Below are positions 53,754 through 61,574 of a stretch of 64,000 nt of DNA, one piece after another (position 1 is the stretch's first letter; each line of letters opens with the position of its first letter). The notes beneath the pieces are model-generated. The model saw only the letters and a program-made list of their open reading frames with translations, was not told the origin of the DNA and searched no databases. Source of the DNA: Rhodopirellula sp. SM50 (GTDB lineage: Bacteria; Planctomycetota; Planctomycetia; Pirellulales; Pirellulaceae). A program made the position numbers and the translations under genes. The DNA lies in contig NZ_NTFY01000016.1 in assembly GCF_002289565.1 (NCBI RefSeq), positions 86,661 through 150,660 on the forward strand, in the 5' to 3' direction.

Positions 53754-55956
53754 CCTTCAAGACATTCGATTGCGATCAGATGGCGATGGGCTCCTAGGCT
53801 CACGCCCTACGGCTGGTGATCGTTTGACACCAGCTGGTTCGCGCCAGCGTCCGGGCGTGTTGGTCGGCGTCTTGTTCCTGTTGATCGGCGCGGTAGCAGA
53901 TTTGTCCGCTGACGATCCCGGCATGCGTTTTTTGCTAGTCGATGGCAGCGTGATCGAGGGCACTTTGTCCGCCGCGGACGAGCCGGAGAGGCTGCGGATT
54001 AACAGCAATCTGTTCGCCCAGCCGATCGAAATCTCGACCGGAAATCTGTTGGAGGCTCGTCGCGAACCCTTGAACTCTGGCAGCGTTGCAGGTGATGGTC
54101 CTGAGACATCCACCAACACCTTTGCGTTTCTGTTGAACGATGGCAGCCGATTCGTTGGCAACGTCGTCTCCTGGTCAGGCGGTCTGATCAGGCTCGAAAC
54201 CGAAGACCTGGGGCGGGTCTCGTTTGCCGCCCAACGTGTGGTCCGCATCGTCGACCAGGCGAGCACGCCGCACCAGATCCTGGCTTTGGCCGACGCTCGC
54301 TATCGGTTTCGTCGTGAGACGGGGTGGAGCTTTACCGAGCAGGGCATGACATGCACGGTCCCGGAATCGACGGCCGTCGCAGCCATCGCTCTGCCGGATC
54401 GATTTCGAATTCGAATCGAAGTGGCTTGTGAGGGATCGGCCGATTTCGAACTGTCGCTCGGTGATCGATCGCAGGGCGGGGCAGGGCAGGGCGGTGGGCG
54501 GGTTGATCGGCGGGGTGGGTCGATTTCACGTTTGCCGACCGAGCGTTTCGTCACCCGAGTGGAGTGGTTCGGTGAAAGTGTTTCGTTGGTCCGCAGCAAT
54601 GCGAGCGTTTCCGATGCCGGCGTGTTTGACGTGTCGGATTCGCCGGGACGGTTGGAGCTGGATTTGTATGGTGACCAACTCACCGGGCGGCTGCTGGCCT
54701 ACCGCGACGGCGTGCTGCAAGCGGACGTCTCGCTCGTCGATGAGGAGCCCGTCGTGCGGCGCGAGTTGACGTTGATCAACCGTGGGGATCCGGTGCAGCT
54801 GACGAGTTTCGTATTGTTCCATTGGGATGGCCAGACGCCGCCGTCACAGTTCTTGCCCGATCGCTTCACCTTGTTTCGCGACGGTTCGATCGTTGACCAA
54901 GTCGCCGAGCAATGGGATGCGGATCGAATTCGTGTCGACGGCACGTGGCACGCGATGGACGATCTTGCGCGGATGGAGTTTGCCGTGGCGACGCAAGTTG
55001 CGCCCGCGTGTGACGTGAGTCTGTCTGGCGGTAGTCGAGTGCGTGGGCACGTGGAAGGCCGAGATTCCGCTGGTGCAATCCTTGTGCGTGATGGGACGGG
55101 AACCGTTTTAGCCGTCGCACCGTCGCGGGTCACGCGTTGGGTGGGCCGATCGGAGGACGTGACCGCGCCGCCCGGCGACGCGTCTCAATTCCAAGCGGAC
55201 GGCGTGACGTTGTGGGGACGTTTGCTGGACGGTGGCGACGTCGGCGCGACGTTCGGCTGGCGATCCTTGTCCGGCGAGAATGACGTGGGGATCTCGGCGA
55301 CCGATGGCGTGACGATTCGGTTCGCGTCGACGTCGGATTCGGATGCGAAGTCCGCGCCCGAACTCGGCATGCTGCAGCTGCGTTGCGGTGATCGCTTGCC
55401 CGGTCAATTGATTTCGATTCAGCCCAACGGTGTCCGTTTTCAGAGCGATTGGTGTGGCGAGGTACTGGTGGCGTTGGATGAGGTCCATCGCATTCGAACG
55501 GGGCCAGCGGTCGCGGCGGGCGAGACCGATGCGCCATGGTTGACGCGTCTGCCGCGACGGATGGCCACGTCGCCGCCGACACACTTGCTGGTTTCGCCCA
55601 ACGGTGACGTGTTGAGGGGGCGATTGTTGTCGATGGACGAACAGACCGCTCGCATCGAAATCCGCGGTCGGACGCGGCTGATCAATCGCTCCAGCGTGGC
55701 GGAAGTGATTTGGCTCGGCCCATCCGACGAACGTTCGGCAGCGTGTCGCTACGTCATCACAACCCGTGACGGAGCGCGGTTGGGATTGCAGACGGCCGGA
55801 TTTGACGGCCGCGAGTTGTCGGGCGTGCAAACCGAATTGGGGAACTGTCGCGTCCCCGCGGCGGCGCTGGAAAGTCTTCGGTTCGGAACGAGAGACGTGT
55901 CGCCGGCCGAGACCTGGAATCTGGTGCCGGTGAAGGAACCGAAGACGTTTGAGTGA
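53743..55956 (+). CDS. Exported or membrane-anchored protein of unknown function
   Basis: A 737-aa protein with a polar 35-residue N-terminus, then one hydrophobic helix (about 38-56, PGVLVGVLFLLIGAVADLSA). The rest is beta-rich with several repeats of a small motif of the kind L-DGS-I-G-L (FLLVDGSVIEGTLS, FLLNDGSRFVGNVVSW, DVSLSGGSRVRGHVEG, LLVSPNGDVLRGRLLS), which look like short SH3-like or Sm-like strands. No catalytic motif is recognised. The start overlaps the upstream gene's stop by 11 nt, so it is translated with the terpenoid-cyclase-like protein. Confidence 0.8.
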   Translation: MNDSLQDIRLRSDGDGLLGSRPTAGDRLTPAGSRQRPGVLVGVLFLLIGAVADLSADDPGMRFLLVDGSVIEGTLSAADEPERLRINSNLFAQPIEISTGNLLEARREPLNSGSVAGDGPETSTNTFAFLLNDGSRFVGNVVSWSGGLIRLETEDLGRVSFAAQRVVRIVDQASTPHQILALADARYRFRRETGWSFTEQGMTCTVPESTAVAAIALPDRFRIRIEVACEGSADFELSLGDRSQGGAGQGGGRVDRRGGSISRLPTERFVTRVEWFGESVSLVRSNASVSDAGVFDVSDSPGRLELDLYGDQLTGRLLAYRDGVLQADVSLVDEEPVVRRELTLINRGDPVQLTSFVLFHWDGQTPPSQFLPDRFTLFRDGSIVDQVAEQWDADRIRVDGTWHAMDDLARMEFAVATQVAPACDVSLSGGSRVRGHVEGRDSAGAILVRDGTGTVLAVAPSRVTRWVGRSEDVTAPPGDASQFQADGVTLWGRLLDGGDVGATFGWRSLSGENDVGISATDGVTIRFASTSDSDAKSAPELGMLQLRCGDRLPGQLISIQPNGVRFQSDWCGEVLVALDEVHRIRTGPAVAAGETDAPWLTRLPRRMATSPPTHLLVSPNGDVLRGRLLSMDEQTARIEIRGRTRLINRSSVAEVIWLGPSDERSAACRYVITTRDGARLGLQTAGFDGRELSGVQTELGNCRVPAAALESLRFGTRDVSPAETWNLVPVKEPKTFE

Positions 55957-55961
55957 GCGAC

Positions 55962-56051
55962 GTGGGATAGGCTTCCAGCCTGTCAACGAGAAAGTGGGAT
56001 AGGCTTCCAGCCTGTCAATTCCGCGATGACAGGCTGGAAGCCTATCCCACT
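55962..56051. repeat. GGATAGGCTTCCAGCC hairpin plus an extra arm, between convergent genes
   Basis: A solitary arm at 55962-55985 is followed by a full hairpin at 55993-56051 (same unit as 41264-41322). It fills the gap between the plus-strand gene ending at 55956 and queC ending at 56057 on the minus strand. Confidence 0.85.
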
Positions 56052-56056
56052 GTTGC

Positions 56057-56758
56057 TCAGCCTGCGGGGTCTTTCAGGTTGTTTTCATCGAACCCTTTTT
56101 GCCGCAGCAGGCAGGCGTCGCAGTGGCCACAGGGTTTTCCGCCGGGGCCGGGATCATAGCAGGACAGGGTCATCGAATAGTCGACACCCAAGCGGAGGCC
56201 GGTTTGAATGATTTCGCCTTTGGTCAGATGGATCAGCGGCGTGTGGACCGTCAGCTTTCGCCCGCTGGTGCCGCTCTGGGTCGCCAGGTTGGCCATCGTT
56301 TCAAACGCGGCGATGTACTCGGGGCGGCAATCGGGATAGCCGCTGTAGTCGAGCGAGTTGACGCCGATGAACAGATCGACCGAGCCGATGGTTTCGGCAA
56401 AGGCCAATGCCAGTGACAGGAAGACGGTGTTGCGTGCCGGCACATAGGTGACGGGGATTTCCACGCCGATCTGTTCGACGGAGTCTGATTTGGGAACCAC
56501 GATCGACTGATCGGTCAGCGCCGATCCGCCGAATTGGGACAGATTGATTTCGACGACCCGGTGCGAGGCGACGTCGAATTGCCGGGCCAACGCGGCGGCT
56601 CGTTCGAGTTCGTATTCGTGTCGTTGGCCGTAGCGGAAGCTGATCGTATGGAGGGCAAAGTTTGCTTCGCGCGCGATCGCCAGACAGGTCGCACTGTCGA
56701 GTCCACCGGAGAGCAAGACGACGGCGGGGGGGCGGTTTTCGGTCACTGCTTTTTCCAT
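56057..56758 (-). CDS. queC: 7-cyano-7-deazaguanine synthase
   Basis: Converts 7-carboxy-7-deazaguanine to preQ0 with ATP and ammonia, a step on the way to queuosine in tRNA. The 233-aa product has the PP-loop [12 protein letters not shown] (about 14-26), the conserved [17 protein letters not shown] and the zinc site [25 protein letters not shown] near the C-terminus. Length is normal. Its first 16 nt overlap the end of the YhaM-like gene, so the two are coupled. The other preQ0 genes (folE, queD, queE) are not in this window. Confidence 0.97.
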   Translation of the reverse strand: MEKAVTENRPPAVVLLSGGLDSATCLAIAREANFALHTISFRYGQRHEYELERAAALARQFDVASHRVVEINLSQFGGSALTDQSIVVPKSDSVEQIGVEIPVTYVPARNTVFLSLALAFAETIGSVDLFIGVNSLDYSGYPDCRPEYIAAFETMANLATQSGTSGRKLTVHTPLIHLTKGEIIQTGLRLGVDYSMTLSCYDPGPGGKPCGHCDACLLRQKGFDENNLKDPAG

Positions 56759-57705
56759 AGCTTGCGTCCGATCGAGGGATGGTAGTTGGTCCAGTTTTCG
56801 TTGTTGGTCAGATCCGACTCGATCAGACTGGTAAAGGACGTGATTTTGGCGTCCAGGTTGTCGATGTGATGCAACGCGATCGCTTCCAAGGTGGCCGGCA
56901 AGCGGGGGCTACCAAACTCGAGTTGGCCATGGTGGGAAACGATCAGGTGCTCCAGTTGCAACCGCAAATCGTTGGGGAAATCTTCGTCGGCGTCATCTTC
57001 AAACGCCGCGATCGCGTCGCCGAGCATCTGCACGCCGATGACGATGTGCCCGACCAGTTGGCCGCGGTCGGTGTAGCTCAGTTCGCCGCTGGCGGAGATC
57101 TCTTCGATCTTGCCCAGGTCATGCAGGAACGCGCCAAACATCAACAGTTCGGTATCCACGCCGGGATAGCGCGGTCCGAGAAACTGGCAGACTTCCATCA
57201 GGTCCACGGTGTGTCGCAGCAGCCCGCCGGGATAGGCGTGGTGGTTGGACACCGCGGCGGTGGCCAGGCGAAGCTTGGCGACGAAGGATTCGTCGGACAG
57301 GAACGTCTTTCCCAGTCCACGCAGGTAGACGTTGTGCAGGTTCCCCATCATGTCGCGCAGGGTCGCCAGGGCCTCGTCGGCGGCACCGGCGTCGAACTGA
57401 TCAAAATCGCTGGGATCGACTTCGGTCTCGGCCAGATCGTCGATGGCGGTCAAGATGACTTGCAGCGCACCCTGGTGAACTTGGGTGCGGCCGATGCCAT
57501 GGACATAGCCGCCGCGACGGATTTTTTCATAATCCGAGTCATCGGCGTTCCACATCATGGCGACAATCGTCCCGCTGCGGTCGGCCAGTTTGAGCAGCAG
57601 GTACTTGCCGCCTTGCCGGTTGACGCGGATTTGCTTGTCGGCCAAGCGGAAGGATTGGTCCAGAGATTGGCCGTCGGTCAGTTCGGTGACAAGCGTACGT
57701 GGCAC
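56743..57705 (-). CDS. OB-fold/HD-domain protein, YhaM-like 3'-5' exoribonuclease
   Basis: A 320-aa cytoplasmic protein. Residues about 1-100 form an OB-fold nucleic-acid-binding domain ([29 protein letters not shown]). From about residue 130 an HD phosphohydrolase domain has [32 protein letters not shown] (the HD pair), [10 protein letters not shown] and [14 protein letters not shown], as in YhaM nucleases of Firmicutes. Role in RNA turnover is by analogy. GTG at 57705 is chosen because AAGGGA lies 8 nt upstream; an ATG 15 codons earlier has no ribosome site. Confidence 0.9.
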   Translation of the reverse strand: MPRTLVTELTDGQSLDQSFRLADKQIRVNRQGGKYLLLKLADRSGTIVAMMWNADDSDYEKIRRGGYVHGIGRTQVHQGALQVILTAIDDLAETEVDPSDFDQFDAGAADEALATLRDMMGNLHNVYLRGLGKTFLSDESFVAKLRLATAAVSNHHAYPGGLLRHTVDLMEVCQFLGPRYPGVDTELLMFGAFLHDLGKIEEISASGELSYTDRGQLVGHIVIGVQMLGDAIAAFEDDADEDFPNDLRLQLEHLIVSHHGQLEFGSPRLPATLEAIALHHIDNLDAKITSFTSLIESDLTNNENWTNYHPSIGRKLWKKQ

Positions 57706-57876
57706 GGCAGATTCCCTTTGGCGGGGGCGTAAAAGGATGAGTCGATGCAAAGGATGCGTGTGATGGCCGCTGATGGCAAGGTGTGGAGGCTGGGGATCCC
57801 CTGCGACGCAAGCGGCAAAGGCACGAATTCTCGCAAACCGCTTCGTTTATGGCGGTGGACTGTTATACTGGGCAGC

Positions 57877-58569
57877 ATGTCGACTCAGATCTCATCTACC
57901 GGCAAAACCCGATCCTCGGTCAACTTGGTTCGGTCCTCGCACTCATGGACCGAAGCCGAAAGTGCCGCCGGTTTTGTGTTGCGTTATCTGTCGCCGATGC
58001 GGAAGCAGTTGACCACCGTGATGGGGTCAACCGAAGAAGCCGATCAGGCGTTGCGGATTCTATTGACGCATCTGGTTTCGGCGGGGTTCGGCGAGCATCG
58101 CAAGGGGCGGCTGCGAGACTTTTTGGCGCGGGCGGTGAAATCCTGTGCCAAGGCGCGGTTGCTCGAACAGGGTGGCGCCGAATCGGACCCGGAAAAATCG
58201 CCCTCGGTGACACTGGATTCCAAGCAGTGGCTCGTGTTGTGGCGGAATTGTCTGCTCGAGCGGGCTTGGCGAGCGTTGGAACGCATGCAGCACCAAGATG
58301 CCAGCCGACCGCTGTACAGCGTCTTGTGGGCCAGCACGATTCATCCCAAGGCCAGCTTGGAAGAGATCGCCGCCGAAGTCGAAAAGGCGTGCTCGGTCAA
58401 GCTGGACCAAGTTCAGTTGCAACAATTGAAATTGGAAGCCAAAGCGGCCTTCGCACAGTTGTTGGCCGACGAAGTGGTCGAAACGCTGGAAAACCCCGAC
58501 AAAGCAGCGGTCAAGAAGGAAATCCAGTCGCTCGGAATCGGTAGCGCGTTCAGCGGATTGACGGTTTAA
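57877..58569 (+). CDS. Helical protein of unknown function, faintly sigma-factor-like
   Basis: A 230-aa soluble, mostly helical protein. A central segment (about 30-100: FVLRYLSPMRKQLTTVMGS, ADQALRILLTHLVSAGFGEHRKGRLRDFLARAVKSCAKARL) resembles in spacing the region 2 of planctomycete ECF-like sigma factors (a paired DAD...L and h.GRFR.FL pattern). No region 4 helix-turn-helix is clear. The C-terminus is Lys/Ala-rich. ATG at 57877, with TTATACTGGGCAGC upstream, where TATACT could be a -10 element. Divergent from the YhaM-like gene. Function uncertain. Confidence 0.7.
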   Translation: MSTQISSTGKTRSSVNLVRSSHSWTEAESAAGFVLRYLSPMRKQLTTVMGSTEEADQALRILLTHLVSAGFGEHRKGRLRDFLARAVKSCAKARLLEQGGAESDPEKSPSVTLDSKQWLVLWRNCLLERAWRALERMQHQDASRPLYSVLWASTIHPKASLEEIAAEVEKACSVKLDQVQLQQLKLEAKAAFAQLLADEVVETLENPDKAAVKKEIQSLGIGSAFSGLTV

Positions 58570-58888
58570 CACAAGTGATTGGAACCGGGGCCGTCGTGTG
58601 TCATAATGGTGGCGTGTCCGCTGTTGTGGCCCGCCCGCAATCTCGGACGCACCGGCCGGTCTTGATCGCCACTCGGGTTGCCCCGTGCACTGCCGCATTG
58701 CGCCCGCCGGCCGGTCCCCCCTCCCCCTACCACCCGCTTTTTCCGGCAACGATCCCTGTGACCCACTGAAGTTTTGAGCCGACCGGGCCTCGACGCGAAT
58801 CGCACGACTGGGGCGGACGCGTGCGTTCCGGTCGATCGTCAACCGGCGGTGCGTTCGGTGTCGTTCTCGTTTTGGAGAAACAAACGCG
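58570..58888. other. Intergenic region upstream of cytochrome gene
   Basis: About 320 bases with no gene and none of the dispersed repeat words. GGAGAAA at 58874 is the likely ribosome site for the downstream gene. Confidence 0.5.
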
Positions 58889-59938
58889 ATGTCCATTTTC
58901 ATGCGTTTCCCGTTCCGCCTCGTCCTTGCTGCAATCAGTGTGGCAACCCTTGTCGACGTCGGCTCCCTGAAGGCTCAGGAACGCACCGCGGTGGACGAAG
59001 AGGGGCGGATCGTCAACTTTCAGCGTGACATCGTTCCGATCCTGCGGGCCAGATGTTTGGAGTGTCATAACGAAGAGGAAGCGAAGGGGGACTTTCGTGT
59101 CGATGACGCCGAGACGTTCCTTTCGTACGTCGAACCGGAGGACGCCGAGTACAGCACGGTGCTGGCGGACTACATGCTTTCGGACGATCCCGACATGTTG
59201 ATGCCGCCCCCATCCAAGGGAGGCCCGATGTCGCCGCACGAATTGTCGCTGATTCGCGTCTGGATCGACGAAGGCGCACACTGGCCCGAAGACGTCGCGA
59301 TCGTCCCCATCACGTCTGAGCCGGAGCAAGCGGCCGCCGAACCGGTTGCCGAAGCGCCCATGTCGCTGGTGGATCGGGTCTGGGCGTTCCAAGGTTTCTT
59401 GCATCCTGCCACCGTCCATTTCCCGATCGCGCTGTTGCTGTTCGGCGCGCTGTTCGTCGTTTTAGGATGGAAGTGGCCGAGTCTGGGGCAACAGATCCCC
59501 TTGGCCTGTTTGCTGTTGGGTTCCTTGATGGCGATCGCTTCGACCGCGATGGGATGGTCGTTCGCGATCGAGAAGGGCTACGGTTCTTGGACCAAGGTCG
59601 ACATGGACAGCGAAGTGTTCTGGCATCGCTGGAGTGGGGTGATCGTGGCCGTCACATCCGCCGTGCTGGCACTGGTCGCGCTGCGAGCGTTGGCGACGAG
59701 AAATGATTCGCTCGAACGAACTTGGAAAATCGGTCTGTTGGTCGTCGCGGGAATGGTCGGCGCGGTCGGACACCAGGGTGGCGAGATGACCTATGGCAAG
59801 GATTTCTATCCCAAGGCATTCCGGATCCTGTTGGGCACCGAAGGCGAACCCGTCGAAGAACAGTTGGCGGAAGAACCCGCGGCATCGGCCGACGGTGAAG
59901 TGGTCACGGCGACGGTGACAACGGCATCGTCCAACTGA
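58889..59938 (+). CDS. Planctomycete-type cytochrome c joined to DUF2231-like membrane part
   Basis: A 349-aa protein: signal peptide (about 1-30), then a PSC1-like haem domain (VNFQRDIVPILRARCLECHNEEEAKGDFRVDD, one CxxCH, distal LMPPPSKGGPMS with candidate Met ligand and SLIRVWIDEGA), then from about residue 155 four membrane helices of the DUF2231 type (GFLHPATVHFPIALLLFGALFVVLG, with conserved His). An acidic Ala-rich C-tail follows. Probably a membrane-bound electron carrier; haem insertion would use the CcsBA-like protein. GGAGAAA lies 9 nt before the ATG. Confidence 0.92.
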   Translation: MSIFMRFPFRLVLAAISVATLVDVGSLKAQERTAVDEEGRIVNFQRDIVPILRARCLECHNEEEAKGDFRVDDAETFLSYVEPEDAEYSTVLADYMLSDDPDMLMPPPSKGGPMSPHELSLIRVWIDEGAHWPEDVAIVPITSEPEQAAAEPVAEAPMSLVDRVWAFQGFLHPATVHFPIALLLFGALFVVLGWKWPSLGQQIPLACLLLGSLMAIASTAMGWSFAIEKGYGSWTKVDMDSEVFWHRWSGVIVAVTSAVLALVALRALATRNDSLERTWKIGLLVVAGMVGAVGHQGGEMTYGKDFYPKAFRILLGTEGEPVEEQLAEEPAASADGEVVTATVTTASSN

Positions 59939-59950
59939 GAGGTGTTGTCG

Positions 59951-60400
59951 CGTCGCTTCCATCGGCTCCTGATTTCGTCATCGCGTTGATTTGACAACCC
60001 ATCTAGCAACGCACGAAAAATAAGTGGGATAGGCTTCCAGCCTGTCGATGCTGAAATGACGAGCCTGGAAGCCTATCCCACTTCAAGAGATCCGGCACTT
60101 CTATTCCGCTCATTGCTTAGATTCTCCCCCTCTGGGAAAGACGGCGTTTGCGCAGCAAGCAAACGCCAGAGAGGGCCGTCGCTTCCATCCGCGCCTGATT
60201 TCGTCATCGCGTTGATTTGACAACCCATCTAGCAACGCACGAAAAAAGTGGGATAGGCTTCCAGCCTGTCGATGCTGAAATGACAGCCTGGAAGCCTATC
60301 CCACTTCGAGAGATCCGGCACTTCTATTCCGCTCATTGCTTAGATTCTCTCCCTCTGGGAGAGACGGCGTTTGCGCAGCAAGCAAACGCCAGAGAGGGCC
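59951..60400 (+). repeat. Tandem duplication (226-bp period) of a two-hairpin unit
   Basis: Unit 1 (about 59951-60176) and unit 2 (about 60177-60400) are almost identical: CGTCGCTTCC..., TTTCGTCATCGCGTTGATTT, then a GGATAGGCTTCCAGCC hairpin (60023-60084 / 60246-60306), then a GGCGTTTGC-family hairpin (60125-60176 / 60344-60400). Unit 1 differs by a few substitutions and small indels. Thus both hairpin families of the window are combined in one element here. Confidence 0.93.
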
Positions 60401-60579
60401 GCCGCTGCGAAGGTCTTAGGACCGTCGCAACAAGAGGTGCGATTGGCTTTCAGCCTCGCTCCTTCGGCACGAAACGTGCGTGGCACACTCCCCGCTTGCG
60501 ACCTGGCGGTCTGACGCCGGGGATGGAGGACTGCAAGCGATTGTGTAAGGAGGGCTGGCCGGAGAAGAAAGAAACAGCA

Positions 60580-61467
60580 GTGAGAGTGCAAATCGTGGGC
60601 GTTATCAATCAAGCGGAAGGTCAGTTCAACAGCGCAGAAGACGAATTGAATCAGCCGGTGGCGGGGGCTCTGCCGGAGTCGACGGCGCCGCTCAGGTCTC
60701 GCCGCGCCGCCTTGCGGTCGAACCGTTCCTGCGGGTCGGTAAGAGCGATGTTAGCACTCGAAGCGTCGCACCAGTTGCGGCTGACCATCCGAGGCGTCAT
60801 CGCAGTGTTGTGTGTGGTCGCCGCGTTCCTGTTTCTCTTCTTTCCAGAGTTTTCCGGATACGCAACGCTCTCGTTGCCGATGCTGGTGGTCGCTTTCATG
60901 GGGCTGCGTTTTGTCGGCAGGACGGCTCGTCTGTTCGGTGCGGTGAGCGGTCGATTTTCGCGCAGGCGGCGCGGACGTTTGGCGACCGCGGTGGTCAGTT
61001 CGGCGTCAAGTTTTGTGCTGAAAGGATTCATCGGATTCCTGTTGGCGAGCGTTGCCGTGATCGGATCCACCTATGAAGTCCCCTACGTCGGTTTCGTCGC
61101 GGCGGTGTTGTTGTTAGCCGCCGTTTTGGCCAACTATCCGGGGCGCGGATTGTTTCCCGGAATCAGGTATGAGGAGCGTCGCGAGCGGCTGCGGCGTCAA
61201 ACACAGGAAGCTTTGGCGTTTGCATCGTACGACGCTCTCGTGGCGCCGCGGGAATCACTTCGCCGCGTCGACGGCAATCACCTCTGCGTCTCCCCAGCGA
61301 GCAGGGATTTTGAGAGTTTTGCTGAGGACCCGAGTAAATGCATCGACATCGAGGATGACGATGTGGAAATCGAAGAAGACGATTTCGTCTGCGATGGCTT
61401 CTTCAGCGATGGCTACCGCAGTGACTACCGCGACGCACCACCGCAGTTGCACGTGATCGGTGAATGA
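60580..61467 (+). CDS. Membrane protein with acidic C-terminus, unknown
   Basis: A 295-aa product. The secure part begins at Met57 (60748): four hydrophobic helices in two pairs (LTIRGVIAVLCVVAAFLFLFF; LSLPMLVVAFMGLRFV; GFIGFLLASVAVIG; VGFVAAVLLLAAVLANY), a basic loop GRFSRRRRGRLA between them and a hydrophilic C-terminal tail with an acidic patch (IEDDDVEIEEDD). The start is uncertain: GTG at 60580 has a GGAGAAGAAAG purine tract upstream, ATG 60523 is also open, and ATG 60748 is the minimal choice. The reading frame extends further back into the tandem repeat, which is not coding. No family recognised. Confidence 0.65.
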   Translation: MRVQIVGVINQAEGQFNSAEDELNQPVAGALPESTAPLRSRRAALRSNRSCGSVRAMLALEASHQLRLTIRGVIAVLCVVAAFLFLFFPEFSGYATLSLPMLVVAFMGLRFVGRTARLFGAVSGRFSRRRRGRLATAVVSSASSFVLKGFIGFLLASVAVIGSTYEVPYVGFVAAVLLLAAVLANYPGRGLFPGIRYEERRERLRRQTQEALAFASYDALVAPRESLRRVDGNHLCVSPASRDFESFAEDPSKCIDIEDDDVEIEEDDFVCDGFFSDGYRSDYRDAPPQLHVIGE

Positions 61468-61574
61468 TCGCGGGTGGGGCGTCGTCTACCCCGTATTTTG
61501 CCTCGGGTGATTTCTGGTGATCGGCGGATCGCGTATTCTGTGTGTGGGACGTTCCGGGCACGAATCACGCAATC

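Noticed and set aside
60217..60579. N-terminal extension of the membrane protein into the tandem repeat
   Set aside because: The same DNA occurs twice in tandem and elsewhere as hairpin repeat, so translation of it is coincidental.
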